NCBI GenBank assembly: GCA_009780325.1
Contig: WRAF01000003.1
Coordinates: forward strand, 1 to 64,000
Length of the DNA: 64,000 nucleotides
Reading direction: 5' to 3'
Origin: Bacillota bacterium
Lineage (GTDB): Bacteria > Bacillota > Clostridia > Christensenellales > Pumilibacteraceae
Shown: in pieces, positions 8,905 through 18,328 of the stretch
Layout: the number at the start of each line of letters is the position of its first letter
Position numbering within the stretch: position 1 is the first letter of the stretch
Position numbers and translations under genes: made by a program
The notes under the pieces: generated by a model
Told to the model about the DNA's origin: nothing
The model's input: the letters and a program-made list of their open reading frames with translations, nothing else
Databases searched by the model: none

Positions 8905-9592
8905 AAAAAATAGTCTGCCTAATCATATTGCTTTTATTATGGACGGCAATGGACGCTGGGCAAAAAAGCGACTTATGCCAAGGACATCAGGGCATAAAGA
9001 AGGCATAAAAACTATAGAGCGCTTAAGTGAAAAAGCGCTTGAGTTAGGCATAAAATATATGTCTTATTTTGCTTTTTCTACTGAAAATTGGTCTCGTCCT
9101 AAAAGTGAAGTGGATTATTTATTAGAACTTTTAGAAAAAAGGCTGATTAGTCTATCAGAAAGATTGCAAAAAAATGATATTGAGTTGATTATAAGCGGCG
9201 ATTTAAGTATTTTCTCTGATAAATTACTAGATGTTTTTGGTGAGGCTATGAATTCATCTGGTAGTGGAAAAGGCGGAGTTGCCAATTTATGTTTAAATTA
9301 TGGTGCAAGAGATGAGATTATAAGAGGAGTTAATGCGGCGGTGGTAAAAGGTAAAAAGGTGGATGAAGAAAGTTTTAAAGAATTATTATATACTAATGGC
9401 ATACCCGATCCAGATTTATTAATCAGAACAGGCGGGGAAAAACGATTGTCAAATTTTATGTTATATCAATTGGCATATACTGAGTTGTATTTTTGTGATA
9501 CACTATGGCCTGATTTTTCTAATGAAGAACTATTAATAGCACTAGAAAATTATGCTAAAAGAGAAAGAAGGTTTGGAGGATTAAAGCAATGA
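8894..9592 (+). CDS. uppS: Isoprenyl transferase (undecaprenyl-PP synthase)
   Basis: HIAFIMDGNGRWAKKR; YFAFSTENWSRP; LLIRTGGEKRLSNFMLYQLAYTELYF. TTG start. Confidence 0.95.
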   Translation: MKSKKNSLPNHIAFIMDGNGRWAKKRLMPRTSGHKEGIKTIERLSEKALELGIKYMSYFAFSTENWSRPKSEVDYLLELLEKRLISLSERLQKNDIELIISGDLSIFSDKLLDVFGEAMNSSGSGKGGVANLCLNYGARDEIIRGVNAAVVKGKKVDEESFKELLYTNGIPDPDLLIRTGGEKRLSNFMLYQLAYTELYFCDTLWPDFSNEELLIALENYAKRERRFGGLKQ

Positions 9593-10482
9593 AAAAACGA
9601 TTAATCACAGGATTAATAATTGCCTTAATTTGGGCGGGAATAGCAGTTGTTTCTATTGTTTTAGAGGGAAGGCTGTTTTATGTGTTTGATGTTTTTGTAT
9701 TAGTACTTGCTGTTGTATCATGTTTTGAAGTGACTAGACTTATTAAACAAAAGTTTGCAAAACCATATGAAATTTTGATAATTGCCACCATATTTTTATC
9801 TTTCAGTGCATATTTTATATTAGACCAATTTAGTCATACTCAAGATTTTGCGATTTTGGCTTTTATTGGTGTTATTGTATTAGCAATTGCATTATCTTTT
9901 GTACTTGTTAAATTTAGTAAAATCAAGTCAACGCAGCATGCTGTTACCACATCATTTGTACTTATTTATCCATTGTCATTATTTTTATTTATGCTAGGGA
10001 TAAATACTATTCCTTTAATCCACATAAGAGCAGCTTCTATTTTATTGTTATTTTTAATAGCTCCGCTTACGGATACTTTTGCTTTTTTGACAGGGTCCAT
10101 ATTAAAAGGACCCAAGCTTGCCCCTAAAATTAGTCCTAAAAAAACAATCTCGGGTGCATTTGGTGGCTTAATTGGCGGAGTTTTAGCTGGCATATTAGTG
10201 TTTGGAATGATAGTTTCTGGTTTGTTTGATTTTTTCTCACTCAGACCAATTAGTGCAAATTTAGATATAATGCATTTTATTTTTATAGGATTATTAGGGT
10301 CAATATTTACGCAAGCTGGAGATTTAATTGCTTCTATGGTAAAAAGAAAAGCAAATGCTAAGGATTTTTCTAATTTATTACCTGGACATGGGGGAATAAT
10401 GGATAGAATTGACGGAATGCTTATGGCGGCGGGAGCAATTTATATTTACATGTCATTTTTTATGATGGGATTGGGCGTATGA
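9589..10482 (+). CDS. cdsA: Phosphatidate cytidylyltransferase
   Basis: Polytopic; GDLIASMVKRKANAKDFSNLLPGHGGIMDRIDGML signature. Confidence 0.95.
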   Translation: MKKRLITGLIIALIWAGIAVVSIVLEGRLFYVFDVFVLVLAVVSCFEVTRLIKQKFAKPYEILIIATIFLSFSAYFILDQFSHTQDFAILAFIGVIVLAIALSFVLVKFSKIKSTQHAVTTSFVLIYPLSLFLFMLGINTIPLIHIRAASILLLFLIAPLTDTFAFLTGSILKGPKLAPKISPKKTISGAFGGLIGGVLAGILVFGMIVSGLFDFFSLRPISANLDIMHFIFIGLLGSIFTQAGDLIASMVKRKANAKDFSNLLPGHGGIMDRIDGMLMAAGAIYIYMSFFMMGLGV

Positions 10483-11582
10483 CCAAAGGGCTAAGTATAA
10501 TAGGCAGCACTGGAAGTATTGGCAAACAGGCTTTAAATGTAGCAAAGCACTTAAATCTAAATATTAAAGCATTAGTTACGCATTCAAATTTAGCAAAATT
10601 AAAAGAGCAAGCAGATGAATTTAACCCTAAGTATATCGGAGTTATTAATGAAAAACTTTTTAATGAGGCTAAAAATTTGTTTTCTGGCTATAAACTAGTT
10701 TGTGGAAGCAAGGCACTTGATTTTTCTTGCAGCTTAAGCAGCATTGATATGGTGTTAATAGCTGTGACTGGTTTAAATGGTATTTATCCATTGATTAGTG
10801 CAATTAAAAATGATAAAAAAATTGCAATTGCAAATAAAGAGAGTATTGTTTCAGGTGGAAAAATTGTTAATAACTTAATCAAAAAATGTAATGCAAAAAT
10901 AATACCAGTTGATAGTGAGCATAGTGCGATTTTTCAATGTTTAGAGGCTAACAAAGATTTTAATAAACTTATTTTGACGGCAAGCGGTGGTGCATTTTAT
11001 GATAAACATATAAGTGAGTTAAATAAAATTATTGCAAAAGATATTTTTCATCCGACATGGAATATGGGTAGAAAAATTACAATTGATAGCTGTACAATGA
11101 TGAATAAAGCGTTAGAAATTATTGAAGCAAGGTGGCTGTTTGATACAAAAAATATAGATTACTGCATTCATCCAAACAGCATTATTCATTCTATGGTTGA
11201 GTTTAATGACGGGTCAATATTATCGCAAATGTCTAATCCTAGTATGGAGTTGCCTATTCAATATGCTTTGACTTATCCTAATAAGTATCCATCAAATATT
11301 AAATGTCTTGACTTGACTCAAAATCTTATTTTTAAACCTAAGCGTGAGGATGTGTTTATAGCTCCTAGATTAGCAAAGCAGCTGATAGACATAAACGATG
11401 ATTTAGGTGCAGTATTTAATGCGGCAAATGAAGCGGCAGTCAAAAATTTTGAAGAAGGCAATATTGGTTTTATGGACATTGCTTTAAAGGTAGAGGCTGC
11501 TTTACAAAAATACAATAATATAAAAGTGCATTCAATTGATGATATAATTGAAATTCATAATGAGATAATCAAGGAGTGTTAA
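10479..11582 (+). CDS. dxr: 1-deoxy-D-xylulose 5-phosphate reductoisomerase
   Basis: GSTGSIGKQALNV; KIIPVDSEHSAIFQCL; HPTWNMGRKITIDSCTMMNKALE. Confidence 0.96.
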   Translation: MTKGLSIIGSTGSIGKQALNVAKHLNLNIKALVTHSNLAKLKEQADEFNPKYIGVINEKLFNEAKNLFSGYKLVCGSKALDFSCSLSSIDMVLIAVTGLNGIYPLISAIKNDKKIAIANKESIVSGGKIVNNLIKKCNAKIIPVDSEHSAIFQCLEANKDFNKLILTASGGAFYDKHISELNKIIAKDIFHPTWNMGRKITIDSCTMMNKALEIIEARWLFDTKNIDYCIHPNSIIHSMVEFNDGSILSQMSNPSMELPIQYALTYPNKYPSNIKCLDLTQNLIFKPKREDVFIAPRLAKQLIDINDDLGAVFNAANEAAVKNFEEGNIGFMDIALKVEAALQKYNNIKVHSIDDIIEIHNEIIKEC

Positions 11583-12865
11583 TGGACATTTTAATTTTTA
11601 TAGCTTTTATCATATTGGCTTTATTAATTTTATTAATAATGATAACAATTCATGAATTAGGCCATTATTTAGCAGGAAAATGGCTGGGATTTAATATTAA
11701 TGAGTTTGCAATTGGTTTTGGACCTAAGTTATTTTCTAAAAAAAGCAAAAAAACTGGTGAGATTTTTTCTATTAGAGCTATTCCTTTAGGTGGTTTTTGC
11801 GCATTTGAGGATGAAGAAGGGTTAGAAGAGGATAATAAAGATAAAACTGCATCAGAAGGTGAAGTGTTTTCTGAAATTGTCAATAATGAAACTTATGAAT
11901 TAGCAAAACCAAAGTCAGTTGAGTCTATTGAATTAATCAAAACAGGTAAAAAATTTAATGAGCAGCCGCCTTGGAAACGTATAATCGTATTAGCTGCAGG
12001 CGGGATTTTCAATCTTTTAGCTGCTGTTATTTTTTCGATGATTTTTATACTGGCTGTAGGCTTGCCTGAACAACCCATTGTCACACTTTTTTATGAAAAT
12101 CAAGCTGGCAATGTCTTGGTTTATAGCTATGACGAGCATGGTAATCATCATTATGAAAATGGACAAAGAGCACGCTTAAGAAGCGGTGACAGAATCATAG
12201 AAGCAAACGGCAGGCGTATTACTTATTTGGTTACTATTCATGATGCTTTGCAAGGAGCTACTGATGAATTTGTTAATTTTGTAATAGAGAGACCGGGGAT
12301 AGCTAATCCAATCTCACTTAATTTAAGGCGTACAGTTAGCGAAGACAGTCAAAATGTGACCTTAATGAGAGAAGACGGTACACCTGTGCTTAATGAGGAC
12401 GGTCAAGCTATTACTGTTGAAAATTATCAGGGATTTGCTTTTAGAATAAGAAACGATAGAAATCAAAGTTTTGGGGCAGCCATTGTTTGGGCTGTGCCAT
12501 ATACTGGGCGTATGACATGGCTTGTTTTGGGTGCGCTAGGACAGCTTGTGACCGGACGTGTACCTATAACTGATGTGACAGGACCCGTAGGTACAGTTAC
12601 TCAAATGGCAGAGTTATCCATTTTAAATTGGAGAAATATTTTAATTTTGCTGCCATTATTATCTGCAAATTTGGGGATATTCAATTTATTACCTATACCC
12701 GCATTAGATGGTTCTAAAATTGTTTTTGCCTCTATTGAATGGATAAGAAAAAAACCTATTAATAAAAAAGTTGAAATGTGGATTCATGTAATCGGAATGT
12801 TTTCTTTGTTTGCATTTGTAATTATAGCAGACTTAATCGGAATCTTTGTGCGGTGCGGGTTATAG
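11576..12865 (+). CDS. rseP: Site-2 protease, RseP/RasP family (M50) with PDZ domain
   Basis: ITIHELGHYLAGKWLGF (HExxH); NLLPIPALDGSKI; operon position after dxr. Confidence 0.93.
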   Translation: MLMDILIFIAFIILALLILLIMITIHELGHYLAGKWLGFNINEFAIGFGPKLFSKKSKKTGEIFSIRAIPLGGFCAFEDEEGLEEDNKDKTASEGEVFSEIVNNETYELAKPKSVESIELIKTGKKFNEQPPWKRIIVLAAGGIFNLLAAVIFSMIFILAVGLPEQPIVTLFYENQAGNVLVYSYDEHGNHHYENGQRARLRSGDRIIEANGRRITYLVTIHDALQGATDEFVNFVIERPGIANPISLNLRRTVSEDSQNVTLMREDGTPVLNEDGQAITVENYQGFAFRIRNDRNQSFGAAIVWAVPYTGRMTWLVLGALGQLVTGRVPITDVTGPVGTVTQMAELSILNWRNILILLPLLSANLGIFNLLPIPALDGSKIVFASIEWIRKKPINKKVEMWIHVIGMFSLFAFVIIADLIGIFVRCGL

Positions 12866-12868
12866 CAT

Positions 12869-13909
12869 ATGGGGAGTCAAAAAACAATTAAACTTGGCAG
12901 TAAAAGCATAGGCGGTGATAGCAGTATCTTAGTGCAGTCTATGCTGTCTTGTGATACACTTAATAAAGATGCAGTGTTTTATCAAATTGATGCATTGATT
13001 AATGAGGGCTGCGATGTCATTAGATTGGCTATTGAAAATGAAGAAGCTATAAAAACATCAAAAGAATATTTGAATTATTCAAGTGTACCATTAGTTGCTG
13101 ATGTGCATTTTGATTATAAATTGGCAATTAAATGCAGTGAGATAGGATTTTCAAAAATTAGGGTTAATCCTGGCAATATTTCTAGAGATAAACTTAAAAA
13201 TATTATAACCTCTTGCAAAGCTAATGGTACTGCAATTAGACTGGGAGTTAACGGAGGCTCTTTAGAAAAAAACTTGATAAAAACATACGGGGTTAATGCA
13301 AAATCTTTAGCTATCAGTGCTTTAGAAAATATCAAGATATTTGAATCGCTTGATTTTGAAAACTTAATTGTTTCTATTAAATCCAGCTGCGTTAAAACTA
13401 CAGTTATGGCAAATAGACTGTTGAGCCAAAGCTGCCCTTATCCACTACATATTGGTATAACTGAAAGCGGGTTTGGTGAAGACGGAATCATGAAATCTGC
13501 GATTGGGATTGGGGCAATGCTGCTTGATGGGATTGGTGATACTATTAGAGTGTCTTTGACTGGTGACCCTATAGAAGAAGTAAAGGCAGGAAAAGAGATA
13601 CTAAAAGCACTTAATTTAATAAATTATGTAGAAGTTGTGTCTTGTCCTACATGTTCTCGCTGTAAATTTGATTTATTGAAAGTGGCAAAAGAGGTTAAGG
13701 AATTAACTAAAGGAATTAAAAAGAAAATGAAAATCGCAGTAATGGGATGTGTAGTTAATGGACCCGGCGAGGCTATGGATGCTGATTTAGGAGTAGCAGG
13801 AGGAGGTGACGGGATGGCGGTGATATTTAAGAAGGGGAGAATAATTAAAACGGTTGCTTTTGATAAAATAATTGAAACACTAAATGAAGAACTTTTTAGA
13901 AAAATTTAA
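12869..13909 (+). CDS. ispG: 4-hydroxy-3-methylbut-2-en-1-yl diphosphate synthase
   Basis: VQSMLSCDT; VADVHFDYKLAI; CPTCSRC; MGCVVNGPGEAMDADLGVAGG. Confidence 0.95.
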   Translation: MGSQKTIKLGSKSIGGDSSILVQSMLSCDTLNKDAVFYQIDALINEGCDVIRLAIENEEAIKTSKEYLNYSSVPLVADVHFDYKLAIKCSEIGFSKIRVNPGNISRDKLKNIITSCKANGTAIRLGVNGGSLEKNLIKTYGVNAKSLAISALENIKIFESLDFENLIVSIKSSCVKTTVMANRLLSQSCPYPLHIGITESGFGEDGIMKSAIGIGAMLLDGIGDTIRVSLTGDPIEEVKAGKEILKALNLINYVEVVSCPTCSRCKFDLLKVAKEVKELTKGIKKKMKIAVMGCVVNGPGEAMDADLGVAGGGDGMAVIFKKGRIIKTVAFDKIIETLNEELFRKI

Positions 13910-15425
13910 TAGAGAAACATTTAATAAATTTGAGCATTTGAGATTATCAAATATCAATATATCTTTGCATGAAAAAAAAGCAGAGTTTTGTTTTGTTGTG
14001 CCCGAAAAAGATTATGATTTATCTTTGAGTTTAATTAATGAAATTATTAGCGGAGTAGAAAAGGCTTATACCACTGCATTAAAAATTGATGTAGTTTTAA
14101 AAAAGAGTCATTTTGATGACGAGTTTTTCATTAAAGATATTATTAATTTTTTTAATACATATCCTTCATTAAAAAACACTGTAGGCAAGGAGAATATTTG
14201 CATTAAAAAATTAGATAGAGTTTATATAGAAATTAGTTTAGTTAAAAGTGCATTTGCATTGTTTGAATCTAGAGAAATTTTAAAGGATTTAAAGGATTTT
14301 GTATATTCCAATTATTGTGAAGATATTGAAATTAGTGTCTTAATGTCCAATCAAAAAGAAGATACTTTTGTTATTGAGAGTAATGAATTAATATACGATA
14401 ATCCTGATTCTGGGCGTTATATTAAGCCTAGTGAGGTTGAAACCTTTTTAGGCAAAAAGATAGACTCACCGCCTATGTATATTGTAGACGCTGTTGAAAC
14501 AGATAAGCTAGTCACACTAGCAGGTAAAATTATTTCAGTTAGAGAGTTAACTAAAAAAAATAATACTAATCCTAAAAACCACAATAATTTTTTTAAGTTT
14601 GAAATTGAGGATAATACTGGCATAATGCCTGCTTTATATTTTCCTACTATTAATCAATATCAAAAAATTGCATCATTGCAAGTGCCAACAGAAGTAATTT
14701 TTGAAGGAAACTTAACCTTTGACTCATATTCAAATTCTTTAGTTTTAATGATAAGAAATATCTCACTTTGCACTCTGCCTAAAGATTTTAAAATTAATCG
14801 TAAAAAAATAAAAATCCCTTCAAAATATAAAACAATTAAGCCGCTGTCGTTTGTTGATACAGCTCAACAAGAACTTTTTACAATAAATCAGCCCGACCAA
14901 ACAGCTCTGTATTTATTAGATAAAACATTTGTAATTTTTGATTTAGAGACTACAGGCTTAAATAAAGTTAGTGATAAAATTATAGAGATAGGTGCTGTAA
15001 AAATTGAAAACGGAAAAATCATACAAAGTTTTTCTAGTTTTATTAATCCGCAAATTCCTATCCCAGAGCAAGCTAGCAAAATCAATGGAATAACTGATAA
15101 TGATGTAAAAGATGCTCCTTTAGAAGAAGGAGTCTTTGCAGACTTTTTGCTGTTTAGCCAAAATGCCGTACTAGTAGGGCAAAACGCTGATTATTTTGAT
15201 TTGCCGTTTTTATCTAGCGCTGCTAAAAAATACAACATCTATTTTGATAACCCTCTTTTAGACACCATGAAATTGGCTCAAAAATATCTTCCTAATTTAA
15301 AAAACTATACCTTGTCTACCATAGCTGCTCATTTTAATATCCAAAACGAACAAGCGCATAGAGCGCTAACTGACGCTGTGACCACTGCAAAAGTTTTTAT
15401 GCAGCTAGCAAAGTTTTTATCTTAA
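13884..15425 (+). CDS. PolC-like N-terminal/OB + DEDDh 3'-5' exonuclease protein lacking PHP and polymerase domains
   Basis: OB-like region AGKIISVRELTKKN...FFKFEIEDNTGIMPALYF; exonuclease motifs VIFDLETTGLN, LVGQNADYFDLPFL, HRALTDAVTT; ends at 513 aa; syntenic with polC. Confidence 0.8.
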   Translation: MKNFLEKFNRETFNKFEHLRLSNINISLHEKKAEFCFVVPEKDYDLSLSLINEIISGVEKAYTTALKIDVVLKKSHFDDEFFIKDIINFFNTYPSLKNTVGKENICIKKLDRVYIEISLVKSAFALFESREILKDLKDFVYSNYCEDIEISVLMSNQKEDTFVIESNELIYDNPDSGRYIKPSEVETFLGKKIDSPPMYIVDAVETDKLVTLAGKIISVRELTKKNNTNPKNHNNFFKFEIEDNTGIMPALYFPTINQYQKIASLQVPTEVIFEGNLTFDSYSNSLVLMIRNISLCTLPKDFKINRKKIKIPSKYKTIKPLSFVDTAQQELFTINQPDQTALYLLDKTFVIFDLETTGLNKVSDKIIEIGAVKIENGKIIQSFSSFINPQIPIPEQASKINGITDNDVKDAPLEEGVFADFLLFSQNAVLVGQNADYFDLPFLSSAAKKYNIYFDNPLLDTMKLAQKYLPNLKNYTLSTIAAHFNIQNEQAHRALTDAVTTAKVFMQLAKFLS

Positions 15426-15430
15426 AATGA

Positions 15431-15459
15431 TTGACAAAAATTTATAAATATGTCATAAT
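15431..15459 (+). promoter_or_regulatory. Sigma-A-like promoter abutting the 15466 start codon
   Basis: TTGACA - 17 nt - CATAAT; start codon 7 nt after the -10. Confidence 0.55.
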
Positions 15460-15465
15460 ATAAGC

Positions 15466-16131
15466 ATGAATGATTTTGAATTAGTGCCATTGGCAAGTTA
15501 TAACATACCAAAGTATCCAACATATGAAGATGCAAAATTAGAACCCAAGTTATTGAAAAAAATTCCGTCTAGATGGAAAAAAAACCTTGCAGCATTAGCT
15601 TGCATAGGACTTTTAAGCGTTGGTACTACAACGGCTTTATCTGGTTGTTTTATTTTGAATAGATGTCTAAATAGTTGTTTGGGTAGCTGCACTATACATA
15701 TGGGCGGATCTGGCATGCCCATATACGTAGTCTATCTGACAGAACAAGAAGCTTTGGATGTTATGCGCAACAAAGCTGAGTATATGGGGTTAGAATTAAA
15801 TGATACTCCTCCTAATATTTCTGTCACTGCTAGCTGGGATAATAGACAGGTGAATTTAAAGTTATTTAATGAAGATAAAAACATTGCATTTAGTCATGTT
15901 GGTGCAAATAATTTTTGGGATTGGGAGATAAATAAAGAACATATTGCAAATGAGGCACAAGAAGCATTTGATGAAAAGGATAGTGACTTAATAGTGAAAG
16001 TTTTTCATAGCAATGCTATAAGTTCTAGTAGAAACACTAGAGATGAGGACCATGAATATTTAAAACAACATTTAACCGCTCAAGTTAGGGAGTTTATCGA
16101 GTGGCTGCAGGCAGAGGGAATTATTCAATAG
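15466..16131 (+). CDS. Putative radical-SAM-associated target/lipoprotein-like protein A with C-x3-C-x3-C core
   Basis: KYPTYEDAKLEPKLLKKIPSRWKKNLAALACIGLLSVGTTTALSGC...NRCLNSCLGSCTIH; paralogous to 16318-17211; same C-terminus LKQHLTAQVREFIEWLQAEGIIQ. Confidence 0.6.
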   Translation: MNDFELVPLASYNIPKYPTYEDAKLEPKLLKKIPSRWKKNLAALACIGLLSVGTTTALSGCFILNRCLNSCLGSCTIHMGGSGMPIYVVYLTEQEALDVMRNKAEYMGLELNDTPPNISVTASWDNRQVNLKLFNEDKNIAFSHVGANNFWDWEINKEHIANEAQEAFDEKDSDLIVKVFHSNAISSSRNTRDEDHEYLKQHLTAQVREFIEWLQAEGIIQ

Positions 16132-16317
16132 GGGTTAAAATAAATCTTAGGTGTCATAAAAGTTTATATTTATAAATTAGGAAATAAAAAAGAGATGCTT
16201 ACAGGATGATAAAAGCTAAATTCTAATTGTACAATACGCAATCTTCCTAAAAATTAATTTTTGTCATATTAGTAAACATCTTTTTAATTTTCATATACTA
16301 ACATAGGAGAATTTGAT

Positions 16318-17211
16318 ATGAATAATATAGAAGGTTTTGAATTATCTGCTTTAAATAAATACAGCCAGCCTAGATATCCAACATATGATGAAGCAAGGTT
16401 AGATCCAACTTTATTAAAAAAATTGCCGTCTAGGTGGAAACAAAATATGGGAGCACTTGCCTGTATCGGACTTTTAGGGATGTCAACTATATTTGGAGGA
16501 TGTTCTTGTGTTTTAAATAATGAAACTAATCCTTTAAATCCCAAATATCCTGAATATCCTAATGGTCCTGGGTATACCAACGACAATGGTAATGGCTATA
16601 AAAATGGTAATGACAACGGCAACGGATATACTAATGGAAATAATAATGGCTATGAAAACGGAAACAACAGCAACCAACCATATTTTGTTATTCCCACTGG
16701 CGGCGGATTTCATTTTGGAGGATCTGGCGGACCGCCTGTTTATGTTGTATATTTTACTGAGCAAGAAGCTTTAGAGGTCATTAAAAATAAAGCAGAATAT
16801 TTGGGGCTTAGTATGCGTGATGTTCCTCCTGATATTTCTGTGGTTGTTAGAGAATGGGATTCACAGTGGGCTCCGCAACATGAGATAAGATTGGATTTAT
16901 TTAATGAAAAAAATAATATTGCTTTTGCTCATGTTGCTGGGTCAAATTGGTGGTGGAGTGAGGAAATTGCTAGGATTGCACAAGATGCTTTTGATGCAAA
17001 AGATGGTGATTTAGCTGTAGGTGTTTTTCATGGTACAACGGAGGGTTTTTTTGAGCAAGAATTGATTTATGATGAGTGGGGTGAATTTTATTCAACAAGG
17101 TCTCCTACTATTGAAGAAAGAAAAGAAATTGGTAAAAGACTAAAACAACACTTAACTGCCCAAGTTAGAGAGTTTATTGAGTGGCTGCAGGCAGAGGGGA
17201 TAATACAATAA
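16318..17211 (+). CDS. Putative radical-SAM-associated target/lipoprotein-like protein B with N/G/Y-repeat linker
   Basis: RYPTYDEARLDPTLLKKLPSRWKQNMGALACIGLLGMSTIFGGCSC; repeat YTNDNGNGYKNGNDNGNGYTNGNNNGYENGNN; next to a radical SAM gene (2 nt gap). Confidence 0.6.
   Translation: MNNIEGFELSALNKYSQPRYPTYDEARLDPTLLKKLPSRWKQNMGALACIGLLGMSTIFGGCSCVLNNETNPLNPKYPEYPNGPGYTNDNGNGYKNGNDNGNGYTNGNNNGYENGNNSNQPYFVIPTGGGFHFGGSGGPPVYVVYFTEQEALEVIKNKAEYLGLSMRDVPPDISVVVREWDSQWAPQHEIRLDLFNEKNNIAFAHVAGSNWWWSEEIARIAQDAFDAKDGDLAVGVFHGTTEGFFEQELIYDEWGEFYSTRSPTIEERKEIGKRLKQHLTAQVREFIEWLQAEGIIQ
16561..16680 (+). repeat. In-frame degenerate repeat encoding N/G/Y/D-rich segment
   Basis: Codons encode NGPGYTNDNGNGYKNGNDNGNGYTNGNNNGYENGNNSNQP. 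Confidence 0.8.
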
Positions 17212-17212
17212 A

Positions 17213-18325
17213 ATGAATCTAACACTTCATATTACAAATAAATGCAACCTTGCCTGCGATTATTGCTTTGTTCCGCATGGTGAAATTTCTATGACTAAAG
17301 AGATTGCTTTTAAGGCAATTGATATAGCTATGCAAGGGAATAAATCTACGGGTATCCTTTTTTATGGAGGAGAGCCGCTTTTAGAAAGACAATTGATTTA
17401 TGATGTAGTGGCACATTGTGATAAAGTTACTAAAGAAACTGGACATAAATTCAGCTATAAAATTACTACAAATGGTGTATTGTTAGATGAAGAGTTTTTG
17501 CTGTTTTCTAATAAAATTAATATGGCAATAGGTTTGTCATGTGATGGACCAGCTCAGGATGTTTGCAGATTATTCTCTAATAAAAACAAAACATTTGATA
17601 TATTAAAAACAAAAATTCCTTTATTGTTAAAATATCATCCTTATGCTGTTGGACTTTCTGTATTGCATCCTACCACTGTACATCAAGCAACTGACATTGC
17701 CAAGTTTTTAATAGAGCAAGGATTTAAATATATATCTATGAATGTCAATTATAGTCCCAATGCAGGCTGGACAAAAAAGCATTTTGAGGTATTAGAAAAA
17801 GAGTATAAAAAGATTGCCAAAATGTATGAAAAATGGACTAATGATGAGCAAAAGATTTATTTTGCACCTTTTGATGCAAAAATTTTATCGCATTTAAAGG
17901 GTGAAAAATACCACGCAGATAGAGCTGTTATGAATAGAGAACAACCGTCTATTGCACCTGACGGAACCATTTATTCAATGAGTAAATACATAGATCAAAG
18001 AGATTTTGCGATAGGCGATGTTTTTAGCGGCTTTGATGAGATAAAAAGGAAACACTTTGAAAAAGCAGCCAATATTATTCCTGATTCATGCAAAAATTGT
18101 GCGCTTAATTTAAGGTGCAACTATATGTATAGCAACTTAGGTTTTGACGGGAATAATTTTTATTCTGACATCTTTCCCACGCAATGTGCACATGAGCAGA
18201 TGCTGACACCCATAGCAGATAGTTTAGCCCAAAAACTTTATAAAAAACGCAATGCACTATTTATTCACAAACATTATAATGATTTTTATTCTGTTATATC
18301 AAAAGCAGAGGATGGTGAAATATAA
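17213..18325 (+). CDS. Radical SAM/SPASM-type peptide maturase
   Basis: CNLACDYCF (CX3CX2C); FYGGEPLLE; C-terminal CKNCALNLRC and FPTQC auxiliary-cluster cysteines. Confidence 0.85.
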   Translation: MNLTLHITNKCNLACDYCFVPHGEISMTKEIAFKAIDIAMQGNKSTGILFYGGEPLLERQLIYDVVAHCDKVTKETGHKFSYKITTNGVLLDEEFLLFSNKINMAIGLSCDGPAQDVCRLFSNKNKTFDILKTKIPLLLKYHPYAVGLSVLHPTTVHQATDIAKFLIEQGFKYISMNVNYSPNAGWTKKHFEVLEKEYKKIAKMYEKWTNDEQKIYFAPFDAKILSHLKGEKYHADRAVMNREQPSIAPDGTIYSMSKYIDQRDFAIGDVFSGFDEIKRKHFEKAANIIPDSCKNCALNLRCNYMYSNLGFDGNNFYSDIFPTQCAHEQMLTPIADSLAQKLYKKRNALFIHKHYNDFYSVISKAEDGEI

Positions 18326-18328
18326 ATT

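Noticed and set aside
15426-15470. polC truncated by a simple frameshift in this assembly
   Set aside because: No PHP or polymerase motifs appear in any frame downstream; a new promoter and an unrelated gene begin at once. Only raw reads or the full genome can exclude a larger assembly error.
16561-16680. CRISPR-like or tandem DNA repeat
   Set aside because: In-frame degenerate coding repeat; no regular repeat/spacer structure. No CRISPR array seen anywhere in the window.
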